A DNA stretch of 64,000 bases from Elmis aenea (Eukaryota; Arthropoda; Insecta; Coleoptera; Elmidae): assembly GCA_947652605.1 (NCBI GenBank), contig OX393581.1, forward strand, positions 29,010,788 to 29,074,787, read 5' to 3'. The translations under genes and the position numbers were made by a program. Every line of letters starts with the position of its first letter. The first letter of the stretch is position 1. The notes beneath the pieces were generated by a model. That model searched no databases. It saw only the letters and a list, made by a program, of their open reading frames with translations, and was not told the DNA's origin. Positions 11,114 through 24,943 of the stretch are shown here, in pieces.

Positions 11114-13353
11114 GCACTAGCTCATACAAACTTAAAATAATCTACTTATGTAAACAGAAATACATAAAAAAGTACTTCAAGAAAGACAACAACACATTTA
11201 TAACATGTTTTACAAGCTGAGTGAAAACTTAAAGCACAATAGTATTTAGGGCAGCAGTGTTAAGTATTTCTAATACAAAATTAGTTGCCTCATTTATCTC
11301 TACTTTCGATTTAAAACTAAAACGACATGGACGCCATTACTAGAGAAACAATTTACTAGGCACTCTGGATTTTAGAACGTTGTCGTTTAAATGCTTATTA
11401 TTGTAATAATTATAATATATTGTGTCTGTGATATATAAATTATGTAGGATATAACATAGACATCAAGTTTAACTGCGTCATAACTCCCACTCGACCAAAC
11501 TGTTAATAAAATAAAGCCCTGCCTTGGAACTTAAAGACTTATTAACATATTCTATGAATCATTTGGTAATTATATTCAAAAAAATTTCGGCAGCCTTGCT
11601 AAACTTGTACCCCACAAAAAAAATTATGTAACCCTTGCCTTTTAAATAATTTTTTAATGGTTGTAAACGTTTTATGACGTTAGAGAGTTGAGGATAAATA
11701 AATCCTTGAAAAACATTTATTTTTCATCTTTTTACTATTAATTTTATTGTAATAACCTGAGAGCATTTTAAATTAAAACTTTTTCTTTGAAATCGATGGG
11801 TGTGGTGCGCATTATTTTATGTAAACTTCAATATTTTTTGTCTAGCTTCCTTTTTATGACAAACTTTTCAAATAATTTAGCTTTTTTTTTATTTTGTAGA
11901 CTAACAAAAAAAAATAAACACCTGTGTTTGACTTCTAGTCTCACTTATAAATGGGCAAATTTGGACCAAATTTGGTGTTTAGTTAAGTCTGCACTTGGGG
12001 CGTTTGAACACCTTGTTTGAAATAATTTAAGCAGTTCGGAACCCTTTTTAGCAAGTCGCATAATGTTGCTAAAATTGCTGTTTGGCAGCACCTTGCATCG
12101 ATTAGGGAAGATTGCTTTAATCTGTTTTAATACTCCCAAAAGAGTGTTCACACATGACACTTTAATTTACTAAAAATAACTGTCTGATGAAATCGAAACC
12201 TTACAATACACGTAGATTGTTAAGATACAAAAATATAGCCACCAGTCTTTCGTTAGAATTTATAAATATTGGCATTTGGTGTGGTGCCACGTCCAACTGC
12301 AAAATAAATTTCGATTTGGTTAAACCATTGCAGATATTTTAACAATTGGACATACACATATAGAAATTATCATTCAGAGATCATTTCAAACTCAGGAAGT
12401 CAACAAATACATATAATACTGATATATGATTTAATTACAGTAATGGAAATATGAAAGAAAATGCATAATCTATTAGACGATTGTGTTATTGTCCATACAA
12501 TTACTAATTTTAAGTTTTTAGAGCAAACTTAATCTCTCATATGAAATTGACCTAAAAAAATTTTAATGAGCTTTTTTATAAACTTTAAGGTTACTTAAAG
12601 TGAAATAAAATTTCAATTTTACCAACATATACCGATATGTAAATCCAAAACCTGTTTATACCGCGTGTTTTCATTAACTTTACATTTTGTTAAACATAAG
12701 TTTTGCATAATATAAATAAGGTAAATTCTTACCTTAATGAAGAGAAAGTGTACATGTTGGACAAAAATTGCAAGGCATTATTTAAATTAAAAACAATCAT
12801 TGAACTAAACGAAAATAGTTTTAAATAAACGGATTTGCTAAAGATGATAGATGCTATGACAACTGGGTGTGTGTAAATAAATAAATAAATAAGACTGCTG
12901 ATAAAAAGACATCCGATTTTGCGGTTAGACAAAATGGCCTTTGAAAAAAAAGTCGATTTTTAAATAAGCATATTTATTAATAAGCGAATCACTTAAATAA
13001 TCAAAGAAATTGCATTTTTTTTTAAGGAACAAAATTCAATATTGCAGAGACATCCAACACTATTGCTTCCAGAAATAAAATGAAAAGATAATTTTTTTAA
13101 TGGCAAAAACAAGTTTTCTTTTGTTTTTATTAGGTACGTTTCTTCGGTTATAAAATGTATACCTACAAGCGATTAATCTGTTTTATTTCAAAATGAGTTA
13201 TAGAATACTGTAACAGAAGTTTTTCTTACCAATTCCGTTTAAATTGGTGTCGAAAATGAAAGATAATAGTAATATGAAACATTTTACCCTTAACGATGAT
13301 ATTTCAAGAGCATTTTACGCAAAAATTATTCGTGACATTATATGCAATAACAC

Positions 13354-13837
13354 CAGGGACCCGAATCGAACCGGAACTGGAACAAAAACCAGAACTACCC
13401 GGTGCTTTTTTCATGAACCGTGAACCGTAATTGAACCTTTTGTTCACAAAATCACAAAATCGAACCGAACCGACTGGTGTGAACCGGTTCGAACCGCTTC
13501 AACAGGTTCGGACCAATTATGTTTTTAAATGACATTTTATATTTTTTATCTTCGTAATTTTAATGACATGTAACAAAAAATAGAAAAGTTACAGACAGTT
13601 CAATTTATAAATGTGCATCGCCACCATACACATTTGGTAACATAAACTTTTTTAAACTTTCAAATAAAAACAAAAAAGGGTTTTGAAACCGGAACCGAAA
13701 CTGAACCGTTGCCACCGAACCGGTTACCGAGTCATTACAAAATAAAAACCGGCGGTTCGGAACGTTAACCGTAAAGTTAAAAATTATCGAGCCGGTAACC
13801 GGAACTGAACCGTTATTCTTTGCGGTTCGGGTCCTTG
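13354..13837 (+). mobile_element. hAT-like MITE H, copy 1 (GAACCG-rich)
   Basis: A 484-bp element with short inverted ends (CAGGGACCCGAA at the left, TTCGGGTCCTTG at the right). It is flanked by an imperfect 8-bp duplication, AATAACAC at 13346-13353 and ATTAAAAC at 13838-13845. The body is built from many GAACCG / CGGTTC words. An 8-bp target site and a CAGGG start fit hAT elements. It has no coding potential. Confidence 0.8.
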
Positions 13838-16800
13838 ATTAAAACATACGGTATAAGTATTGGTTTTTGGGAAAAAGTCAAATTTTAACATCAGATCTGG
13901 CCTCTGTAGTAATTAAAAGAATTTTAGAGTAAATTTAAAAGTTTAAAGAGATACAGGCGATATCATAAGGGTTTATAACTATTATATTTTACCAAAACGC
14001 GTTTTAATAATTAAACAAAAGTCTTGTAACATAAGTTGCTTTTATATTTTCTTTAAACGAGTTCACAAAAACAAAAGAAAGGAAGTTTATGGGTAATATA
14101 GTGTTGCTTATATAGCTCTATTTAGCTACAAGGAGTGATAAATTAGTTAATTTCATGGTGTTTCTACAAAAACAAAACATCAGCACATACTAAACGCACA
14201 ACACTTGTCTCGTTTTTCTTTTTGTATGATACATAGTAATTACAAGCTCTATTACAGGCCTTAAATATTGTTTCTGTCTAATTGCAGCTCAATTTATTGT
14301 CATCAGTGCAATAAGTTAAATCGACTAAGTAATTTTTTAGTAAGCAAGCTCTCGGATTCTAATTTAACAGTAGTTAAGTCGTTAAATCGTATGACGGAAA
14401 GCGAAATAGCTGTGAAATTGGGTCTAGGAGGCGAACGTAGGCTCCTTTATTTACGGCATAAACGATTGTAAATTATTTATCAAGTACATAATTACATCGC
14501 ATCATATACTGAAGGCGACTGCACTGACCGTAATTTTGTTAGATTGTAATGTTTGCATACATTACCTTGAACATGAAAAATACTGTAGCGACGCAGTTTT
14601 CTGTTAGTTACAAAAATTAAAACAAGAATATCAGCTGTTGCATTATCCTGGAAATATATGATAATCGTAGCAAATGTACACGACGAAGTGCGATTTTTAA
14701 AGTTACAATTGCAAAGATTAAATACTGAAAAGTTAAGTAGGTCTTAAATATATTAAGTTATGACTTCATTATATTTTTATTGACCGTGAAACATTTAGTG
14801 GTAGTACCCTTTTTTACCTCATAATATGTGCTGAATGTTCCATTACTTATACGAGTATTTTATGGTTAAACATTCCACTTTGTTATTACAAAAAAATATA
14901 AACAGAAATATTTAGAAGCTGGATATTTCTTAATTGATTAAAGTTCTTAATGGCACCTTTATTGGATATGCAGTTAAGATAATTGTATGATTTATTTAAT
15001 GCTTCAAAATTTTTATTCATACGAGAATTGTTTTAATTAAAACTTATTTATTACCCACTTAAGTTTTAAAACAGTAACGAAAGCCTTTGATTTGAAATTA
15101 AAAATGTAATATCGTGCTACAATTCGTTATTATGCGAACTTTGTAGATCTGAATTGAACCTAAACTGTCTATCTAAGAAAAATTCACTTAATGTCTTGTA
15201 TTGTTTATATTTAATGACGTTAAAAGGACATTTACATTCGAAAATATATCTTATTGTACTGTAACTCTCTTGAATTTTATGTACTTACATTGAATTCAAT
15301 GTTGGGCGGTTTTTATTATACTAATACAAAACGCCGCACTCAATATTTAAAAACAATTGCAAGACAGGTTTTTATACTTTAAGTGAAAGAGTCTTTTAAT
15401 TCATTTGTTTTTATCGACAAGCAATTTTAAAATGATTTATAATTCTGCATGTACTTCTACACATAGAACCAAAGCATTATTGGATCAAAATATATAGTGT
15501 TGTAATTAGTTCGTTCTAGCGTACCTTACTTTACTTCATATCTTGGCTATTGCTGAATATCTAATAACAAATATTATACATTTAACAGTGAACTAGACGC
15601 AGGACCTTTGTTTTTTTACAATAATGGAATTTATCCGTTGCTTTTAATTTATCTTATAATTTTGCACATAGCTAATAGCATTATAGCTAAGCTATAAAAT
15701 ATCATTGTGGCAATTAATATTGTATTAATTCATAAAAACCAAGACTGCAAAATTATAGGGACAGAAAAATAGAAAGTGCACCTAGTACACAATTAGTCAT
15801 CGTGTCACAAAGTCTACCAACACAAAAGCACATGTAGCACAATAATATTTACAATTATAATTGAACATATACTTAAAAAAAGAGTGATTAATTATAAATA
15901 TTTTTTTCTTAATCGGGTCTTCTTGTACCTTTCGGTGTCGAGGTATCAACATATTAAGTAAAAAATGTAAAAAACTCATTTTAGTTCCTTTCAATTGTAA
16001 CTTGTTTTATTAATGTGTAGAGAGCAGTTGCTTAAGAAATTTTTCTTTGGTAAAATGTTAATTTTATTATCACGAACAAACTTGTGTTCAAGTAAAATGA
16101 ACGATAATAAATGGCAAAGTGTTCTGCATAACCATGTACCTCTGTATTCAGCAAAAATAAATTTATGAATTCCAAATTTACTGCGCTTTAGCGAAAACCT
16201 GAAAATATCTTTAAAAACCCTGGGGGTAAATCAGCCCATGTTGCATGGCATGGCTAATTCACGCATCAGACCGTCAAAACACTGCATGTTGCAGCATTTA
16301 GTAGTCGGTAAACTAGTTCAATAACTTCTTGGACGGGTTTGTCGGTACACGCAGCGATTACCGTTGGATGTAGTGATGTATGTGGTCGCTGCAGCATCTC
16401 GTACGTACCCTAAAGCCATCCTCGACTATAATCTTTCTATCAAAACTAAACTGCATAAAAATTTACCGTGATCTATTGATTCGACCGTTAAGTGCATCTT
16501 GATTGGTAAACGATCACAGATTTTGGATGCACCACCGTTCAACCACACAAAAAGATGTAACAAATTTGCATAATGCGCAAAATTATTAAAGATAATGTAC
16601 CTACAGTCATTTTAGCGTGGCGATGCTTAGCAACGAAATATCGTGATATATTGCGATAGTAGGTGGTAAATTCGCGATTTTTACGTTCGGCTTTTGATGA
16701 TTGGCGGCTTTAATTTATAACTTTATTGTTATAATATGCCTTTTGGGCTTTTAAATAAGGAGAATTCGCTGCATGCCTATAAATAGCTCGAGGAAACGAG

Positions 16801-17238
16801 AATTTGTAAATCAAACCTGTCGTGCTATCATAAAAACAATTTACAACGATCTTCGTACAAACTCAAATTTAAAAAAATTGTACAAGTAATAAAACACGTA
16901 ACTAATACAGTGCATTATATCTGAGTCCTTTTTACCTGCTATTATAACAATTTTCATTAATAAGAAACCAAAATATTTTTTTACAAAAACCGCTTCGGTA
17001 AGCAAAAATTAGTAACTTAAAAGAATTAATCAATTGGTAACATAAATGGAAAAACGTTGGGCAGTTTTTTTTTGTAGAACTTAAACATAAAAAACTAAAA
17101 CATGGGGGTTTTTATGATGTTTATTAATGGAAATAGAGGTTAAATCACTTAAGAAAATGTACATTTAAAAACCAAATGACTGAAAAGAAAAATGCACTGT
17201 TTTTTAAAAGATTTTAATTAAATGAAGTCTCATTAGTA
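13838..17238. other. Long non-coding stretch with a more complex patch at 16220-16680
   Basis: No gene can be supported. The 67-codon frame at 14268-14471 has no splice borders and no known motif. The patch at about 16220-16680 has richer sequence and more CG dinucleotides than its neighbours and could be regulatory, but I see no defined site in it. Confidence 0.4.
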
Positions 17239-17920
17239 GGGAAGACCGGGGATGAAAGTTACACGGGTAGGTTATAACTTATAACGGTGCTTATAGTCTC
17301 TTTAATTTTTGTTACATGTCGCCCTAAGCGCTTGTGCAATGGTCATTTACATCCACCTCTCTAGCTACACTGCTAGTTTTCATCTGTCATAGAGGTTAAG
17401 TTTTTACCAGCCAGAGTTACTATTTTCCGTCTAAAAGTTAATGCGTTGTGTCATCGGTCGAGTGACTTTTAGGCGATCTCTAATAGTGGAACAAAAATAT
17501 ACCTAGATTATTATGTTCAAAAAGTTGTTGGCTATTGGTGGATGCATTACAATTTGACGTTGGAATCGTGGTTAATTGTGGATTCTTTCCAATTTGTTTT
17601 GTGTACACTTGCGGTCAAAAGTGACAGTGTTACAACCAAACCCAATTAATGTTTTCTCTTACAAATGTTTGCTCTAAGCACATAATTGGTGGTTTTCTTC
17701 GTAGATGAGAACGTATAAAATTTGTCGGATTAATTTTCCAATTGGTTGTATCTTTTTGTTTCACATTTTTGAATATTGATAATCATTTTCTATTGTACCC
17801 AAGTTTTTTTTAAATTTTGCTTATGTGTATTTTGGAATCAAATATTAATTTTGTTGTTGAATACTAATATGTTTATCCACTACTTATGAGCTGTGTAATT
17901 ATTTTGCCGTTACAACAACC
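17239..17920 (-). mobile_element. Inverted-repeat element F, copy 2 (truncated)
   Basis: Starts GGGAAGACCGGGGATGAAAG, preceded by TA. It follows element F copy 1 (38354-39230) in reverse orientation for about 680 bp, with the same order of blocks: CATTTACATCCACCTC, then TTAATGCGTTG, then GTTGGCTATTGGTGGATGCA, then TTATCCACTACTTATGAGCT. The far end is missing. Confidence 0.8.
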
Positions 17921-17927
17921 CAATGAT

Positions 17928-17995
17928 TTCCAACCTGTGGGACGCGCCCCCTATAGGGGGCGCGAGACTATTGCAAGGAGGGCGCGCAGTCGTTA
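17928..17995. repeat. GC-rich hAT-like transposon end
   Basis: The segment CCAACCTGTGGGACGCGCCC followed by CCTATAGGGGGCGCG resembles the ends of many hAT elements, which read CCAACCTGTGG(G)xCGCGCCCCC. Only one end is present and no transposase follows. Confidence 0.4.
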
Positions 17996-18469
17996 CCAAA
18001 ATATAATTTTTGAATACAAACAAACAAAAAGAACTTTATTTATACAGAATATAAAATAAATATATCTGTAGAGTTTCTGTCAAATTTAAATGTGAAAATG
18101 GAGCGAAATTAAATGTGTTTTATTTTATGTATTGCGTACCTATTTCTGTTTATTATTATTCCTTCATTTTTTTTTTTACAAATGTTTTATAACACAAAAT
18201 GTTGAAAAGTTATGGAACGTATTATAAACAAATATTCATTTTACGAGAAAATGTTAGGCTAAATCAAGCATACGTATTATACACCAGGGTAAATATAAGC
18301 AGAAATGTGATTCATTCAAAATATGTTACTTTGATAATATATTTTTTACATTAAAATTTGCTGGGCTATTATAAACGTATAATAAGTTCACCTTTCACAT
18401 TTAACATTTAACAGTCCTAGTATACGATTACAGTATTATACCTATTACTTTTAGTATAATATCTAATGC

Positions 18470-18612
18470 AATGGAAGTCGCTTATAACGCGGGTTGGAAT
18501 GCATCTCTGCAAACCCGCGTAATATGATAACCGCGGTATAACTCTGTTCACCATTATAAAATACACTTAGGAACGAGAAAATTATCCGGCTTTTACTGTA
18601 GTGAAGTATACT
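18470..18612. repeat. Possible pogo-type repeat fragment
   Basis: GTCGCTTATAACGCGGGTTGG, AACCCGCGTAATATGATAAC and a right end ATTATCCGGCTTTTACTGTA suggest a short inverted-repeat element of pogo style. The ends are too degraded to be sure. Confidence 0.3.
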
Positions 18613-18631
18613 AATTAAGTTTTTTTAATGA

Positions 18632-18722
18632 AAGGAATCGGGAGTCGGAGTCGGTTTAAAGAAAAAACGACTCAGGAGTCGGGGGTCCGAGTCGGTTATT
18701 TTTCTACCGACTCCTCCCCCTT
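18632..18722. repeat. GAGTCGG simple-repeat patch
   Basis: The words GGAGTCGG and GAGTCGGTT recur several times, and the right part (CCGACTCCTCCCCC) is their complement, so the patch forms an imperfect inverted repeat. This resembles the word-rich hAT MITEs G and H elsewhere in the window. Confidence 0.5.
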
Positions 18723-18730
18723 CTACAAAG

Positions 18731-21124
18731 TATAAAATAGTTTGGAAAAGACTAATTTAAGAATATTAATAGCAATTGAAAACAGGATCATTTAGCGATT
18801 CAGGGCGAGTTCTCACAAACGCTCGTTCGCAGTTGACATAAATTTCCGCTCATTAAATCAGGTTGCTGTGAATTTGTTTAACTTTCCGGCCAATATATCA
18901 TAATAATAAAACATTTTGTCACATTGCGTACATATAAATAACAAAGAAATAAGCGGTTGCTTGTCCTTTAATAAAGTTAAGGTTACGTTTTTTTTTTTCG
19001 TAGCTGCTTTGCCTAATCAAATTATAAACGGTAAAACATCGAGCAGGCCGATCGATTATAAGTCTTTCGTTTTTTAACAATAATTCATTATCATAATTCA
19101 TTTACCACATAAATTTTTTTATATAAACAAACCTTATAATTATTGCTTTTCAACAGTTTTTCAGAATAGTTTAAGTACAGTTACCATGCACATATTCTGT
19201 CCATCAAGTTGGCTAGCGGCTATAAGCAAATCATACCTTATGAATACTCGTCTGGCAATATTTTAGCAGTAAACCGAATTACTAGCTTGTGAGAAATCAA
19301 CCGATAGGTATTACCTTGTTTGCAACATACATAATAGATAAATTAGAGAGTATGATCGGAGTCGTGTGGTCGGATGAATGGTATATTTTCCGAGACACCG
19401 TTAGGAACATACCTTTTACAATTTTTATCAAGTTCACATAAATAGCTGTTTATAAATCTCGATCATTACCTCGCCAAGTTATTATAGTGATTAATTTATT
19501 CGCATAGTTCTCATATGTGAATGACTAAATTAATGGTTAATTAAAACTGTTAAGCATTCGGTAAGTTACAAGATTTTGCCATTAATATCCAAACACGTCA
19601 TCTTTGGAATTATTAATGAATCAGTTTTGGTACCTCTAACAAGTCGACATTTTTATCGTTGATAAAGGAGCACTTTCAATGAACAGGTTATACATATTAT
19701 AACATAACAAGTCCATGACAGTATACAGCAAAGCGATAAAAAGCATTTTTCACAACTAATGTAAAGTAAAAAAAAGGGAAAATATCAATTAAATAAAATA
19801 AAATGAAATATTAGTGTACATACTAAGAACACTCTATACTCATAAGATCACTTTGAACCTGTACTTGACATTTGATTAAATGGTCAACAATGTATCGACA
19901 AATACTGACAATAAGTATTGTATAGGGTGGCCCAAATTTAAAGTATTTGTAAGGATACTCAGTCATAACAATAGGTAGCGAAAATCGCCCTTTAGGACAA
20001 TTTTTTCGGGATAAATACATCTGTGTTATCAGATTTTTAGTAGCGGTTTCCGATATACACAAAATTTGAAATATATTAAGTTTTCAATTCGTTTGTAGAT
20101 AGCTAAATTCTGTTTTAATAGTTTTAATGAAAATAAAATGTAGAAGCTTTGCCAAATTTTGTTTTGAATAATAAGCGACTTCACAATGGTTGTCTTCCAC
20201 TTTAAATCAGCTTGTACGACTTAAAAGGAGTAAATCCTATTTCTTTTATTGTTGTTATAAGCCTATTAATTTAAAATACCCAACAAATGCGATGAATGCC
20301 TGACGAAAGCAATCAAACGAAATATGCAGAAATCCATAATTCAGTAACTCAGATAATCACCGAGAGCAATTTTAAGTAGTATTTCTTGTATCAAGTACTT
20401 ATCAAATATTTATTGGAATCTGTTTATCGTATGCATTATTTTAATCCGCGATTTTGAAGGGTTTATGAGTCTACAAGAAAGACTACTTTACATTTTTACT
20501 GTTTTGGTTATAATCTAATATAGGTACATCTACCTCTCGTTTTGTGAGTATAATTGGCAACGACACTGAATTTGACTTGTAATAAATCTAGATTAGTGCT
20601 TTAAAATTACAATATTACGCATACATTTATATTCCTATGTATGAAAAACCTGTGGGAAATTACACAATTGTGTGATGTACGTAAATAAATAATTCTGACA
20701 GGAGCTTAAATATTCCTATAAAAAGTTAACATGTAATGGATATACATATTTTAAAAACATGCAATATTTTAGCTTTAATAAAATTTATATAAATACTTTT
20801 TATGATATAATCTATTGACAACTACACAGTAGTTTAAAAATTTGAAATTGTTGTTTGATGTTTTCTTTTTATTTAGTTTTTAGTTGTTGTAGTTTGTGTA
20901 CGGTAAATATTTTTAAGTACAGTATAGAAGGCAACAATTTAATTGGCATAATTATCGTTAAGAAGATTATTCTAACAACGACGTATGCCTAAACTTCATG
21001 CGGAGAATTGCAAAATTTTTCGAAAACTGCAGGCATTTACATACAGTATGATACAAAACTAGAAAGACAATATTAAAAATATTAATTGTTGATAGTATGA
21101 GTTTTTATTTTTGGAATCATACTT
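18731..21124. other. Non-coding stretch
   Basis: I see no gene. TATAGGGTGGCCCAAATTTA at 19921-19940 resembles the CAGGGTGG-type ends of the fold-back elements and may mark one decayed end. The 79-codon minus-strand frame over it is not supported as coding. Confidence 0.4.
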
Positions 21125-21733
21125 ACAAGGGAGGGTCACGATACGTTGTCGCTGGAATTTGATTAAGGCTGTGTTTATTGCATCCAGGACCTCAAAACTA
21201 AATGTTTTCCAGAGTTATACGTGCCACTGGCCATTTCCTTTGGAAAAATAGGGGAAAAATTGGTATAAAAACGTCACTTTTGCGATCGCGTTGGCCATGA
21301 AACCGTCGGAGACAAAATCGCAATTCTTCTATTTACCAACGCGCGCATTTTTTGCAAGTAAAATGGTGCTAAGTTTTTGAACAAATCTTGAACGGTTTCG
21401 GAGAAAAACGTCAAAAACCAAACCCCCGCTTAAGCGCTATGATTTGAGAAGTTGTGGAACTTATATCTGTATACCTATATCTATGGCACTTGCATAGCCG
21501 TTTAACATAGGGTTTAAATAGAAAAATTTTGATTTTGTCTCTGACAGTTTCATGGCCAACGCGATCGGAAAAATTACTTTTCTTGTTCAACTTTTCAGTT
21601 TTTCCCCAATTTTTCCGAAGAAAACGGCCAGTGGCACGTATAACTATGGAAAACATTTAGTTTTGATGTCCTTGATGCAATAAACACAGCCTTAATCAAA
21701 TTCTAGCGACAGCGTATCGTGACCTTCCCTGGT
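21125..21733. mobile_element. Fold-back element, family A, copy 2
   Basis: The ends ACAAGGGAGGGTCACGATAC and GTATCGTGACCTTCCCTGGT are mirror images, and the inner blocks match copy 1 at 827-1542. The right arm has lost about 100 bp relative to copy 1. It has no coding capacity. Confidence 0.87.
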
Positions 21734-23743
21734 AAGATATTATTGAAAAGGAAAACAAAGAAATTCAAATTAAGTATATTTTATACTTAAAAACCAATTA
21801 CTAATACTGTATTTTATTAATTCATAAAATTTACACCCAAATCATTAATAAACTTTGTAGAACTGTATTTTGTTGCGTATTTAATTTTTTAACCAATTTT
21901 TCTTTATGTTATATTAGTGATCTATGTTTTTTTTTTTTGAAAAGGACCAGCAAACTGTTTTCTAATTAAGAAGATTTTGCAATTTCATTCATTTTGTGTC
22001 TTGTTTTATTACGATATATCTATCTGTGCAGGTGCACGAATAAGTCGCCTTTAACAGACCCTATTTGTATTACGTAATTTAATTATTACTTAACACATTT
22101 TTTACTTAATATAGAATTGAACAAGTTATCATTTTGAAAATATTTTTTTACTTAAATATTACTGTAAGTTTGCGTTGATAGTTTAAAAATCAGACCAATT
22201 TTCCCGTTGTGGCGACACCTAATGTAAACAACAAAACTTAACCCATTTGCTTTTAAGAATTTGATATCTCAACATTCATTAGTTGTTATCATAAAATACA
22301 GGTTTTAAATTTTAGATATCCGATATGAATGATTTATGTGACGTATTTTCTACTTCTTGCTAACGATATTACGTTATAAAATTATGTCTTTTATTACTTT
22401 TCGTTTCGAGTAACTTCTCGGCGATAATTTCATTTTTATTATTGCTTCAGATCGCAGCGACATTTTTTGGTTTCTTTGCGTGCAGTCCAATGCACAGCGT
22501 CACTTTCTAGGATATTTCTGTTCGTTATCTTCTCTCCTGTCACTTCCTCGATCGATTTTTAAATGTAAGTGCAATAAATTGTGCTGTACAATTGTTACAA
22601 GTGAACGTATTGTTGTCTACCTTGCGTTGCGACCGATAGTCAGGTACCCAGACGGGGCATCTTAGGTCAAGGGTAGAAGTCGTTTCTTTGGTAACAATGC
22701 GACCGTGGCATACCGGTATACAAACTTTCGATCTATAGATATGTCGCTCTTTTATTGCCTATAAATAAATCGCAATTACATGTATATTAATAAATTTAAA
22801 ATGGTAACAACCTAAATTATCTCAGCTATAAAAATACATCCATGGCCATCTAACACTCATTTAATATTTACTAAGTTAAACTTATTAATTTTCGATTATT
22901 AATTAAAAAAAATTGAATACGTGATAATTTTTTTACATGTCAAAGCTTACCAAATATTATAAAAAACGTAATAAATTTGTTTGCCTAAAAAAATATACTG
23001 ATCAGTGATCAGTAGATTTAATATTAAATTAAAAATATGTATTGATTTATTGAGATAACTAATACAATTTTTAGTGTAAGCATTTAATTTTGTAACGCTC
23101 ACGTGAAATTATAACCCTTACATGTAACGCAATTCAAAATAATATAAAGAGTAAATGTAGGTTTTTGTGTTGGCCACGACCTTCATGAACATAATTTTAA
23201 AATAACATGGTGTGCATTCCAACAATTGCTACAATTTGTGATAATTGTTGGTTGTCATTTAAAATGATTTATCTATGAATCGTTATGAAGCTGTATTATA
23301 TCAGATAAAAACGTTGTGAATGTATATGTGGGGTATATAATGCTGTTTATGTAATGCATATTTAATCGCTAGGATATCCTCTTGTTTGCAAGTGTATGGA
23401 CATAATAAATACTATAAATAATATACTTTTAGGTTCTTGGGCAGGAAAATGATAAAGTCTTAATTTATAATAGGATTATTTTTACATTATGTGAATATAA
23501 CACAGGTTAAAATATTTATAAACTACTATAGTTGATTTTCAAAAATACTTCCTGAATTTTAGTTTTTTTGGTAGCAATTTTTGGGTTCATTAAAAACATC
23601 ACAAGCTATATGTTTAAAGGTAATCTAGAACGATAAAAAAAGTTTTTTAAAAGGATAATTTATTTTCATATAGGTATAAATTAGATGTGAATGTTTCGAA
23701 GTCCTTCCTAAGCTAACCGATCTGTTTAGGGACATTTTGTATG
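21734..23743. other. Non-coding stretch with a CG-richer patch at 22445-22745
   Basis: Most of this is AT-rich and featureless. The patch at 22445-22745 has a notable number of CG dinucleotides (for example TGCGTTGCGACCGATAGTC) and could be a regulatory element or untranslated exon. No convincing splice donor or protein frame supports an exon. Confidence 0.35.
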
Positions 23744-24943
23744 TACAGAGTGGACCAAATTCGAATTTTTAACGGGGTATCTCGCTTATCCGGCTTATCG
23801 TAATAGTTAGCGATAATCTTATATCGGCCTCTTAGGTATTTTTTTTTTTGGAAAAAACGCCCATGTAACGAGATTTTTTATATCGCTTTCCATTTTGGCA
23901 CTATAGACGAAAAATGAAATTTCATCATTTTTGAAAATTTACTAGACATATCTTCTTTATTTATTAAAACAGAACAAAATATAATGAAGGTTTTTTATAC
24001 AGATTTTATGCTAAATTTAAAAATATTTTTTTTTTAACTACCTTGACTTTCGAGATATGAAGTAAACTTGTATTTTTTAAATAAAAACCCTAGTTGGCCA
24101 TGACTTTATATGAAAGATAATTTGTTCAGCTTTTCAAAAATATATAGTTTTGTATAGGTACTTGTTACAAAAAAATGGCCAAAATATGGCTAATTCTGTA
24201 AAAATTTCATTATCAAAGTTTGCCATGATTTTGTAAACAAGTGATGTTTGCAAATGATAAACAACTGAACGTCATATCCAAGTAAATTTTTCAACTTTTA
24301 AGCAAATCGGTGTATTGTATTTTATAACTGTTTAGTGTGGATAGCTAAATTTGAACACTTTGAAAAGTTTAATATGTTAGAATATTACATTGTAAATTTG
24401 TAAATGATAAAAACACAGCGACAGAATTTACTATAAAATGACGTTAACTTGTTTTTTAATTGCAGAAATAACTTGTTTACGAAATCATGGCCAACTTTGA
24501 TAAAGAAATTTTTAAAAAATTAGCCATATCTCGGTTATTTTGTCAACAAATATATAACACCATATATTTTTGAAAACCTAAAAAACGCCCTTTCGTATAA
24601 AGTTATGGCCAACTAGGGTTTTCGCTTAAAAAAATATAAGTTTACTTCGCATATCTCGAAAGTCAAGTTTGTTAAAAAAATTTAATTAAATTTTTAAATT
24701 AAGTACAAAAATCTGTATAAAAAACCTTGTTAACATTTTGTTCTATTTTAATAAATAAATAAGTTACAGTAAATTTTCATGTAATTTCATTTTTTGTCTG
24801 TAGTGCCAAAACAAAAGGCAATATAAAAAATTTGATTACATAGGCGTTCTTTTCTCAAAAAAATAGCCCAATAAACCAATATCAGATTTTCGCTATTACG
24901 GTAACCGAGATATCAAAACATTCGAATTTGGTCTACCCTGTAT
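23744..24943. mobile_element. Fold-back element, family B, copy 1 (1.2 kb)
   Basis: The left end TACAGAGTGGACCAAATTCG and right end CGAATTTGGTCTACCCTGTA are inverted copies. The arms stay paired for most of the length: TTTCGAGATATG near 24050 against CATATCTCGAAAG near 24645, and GTTTGCCATGATTTTG near 24220 against AATCATGGCCAACTTTG near 24485. The unpaired middle is short, around 24300-24350. There is no coding capacity. Confidence 0.9.

Larger units (their letters stand above)
9800..13353. other. Long non-coding stretch
   Basis: This is AT-rich DNA in which I find no gene. Two small items are listed separately: the stem-loop motif at 10786-10810 and the pogo-like end at 11050-11113. The open frames near 9807-10124, 11787-12160 and 12729-12932 have no domain signature or splice context. 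Confidence 0.4.

Noticed and set aside
14268..14471. 67-codon frame after a TTGCAG acceptor-like site
   Set aside because: The frame in register with that acceptor stops within nine codons, and no donor GT with consensus follows.
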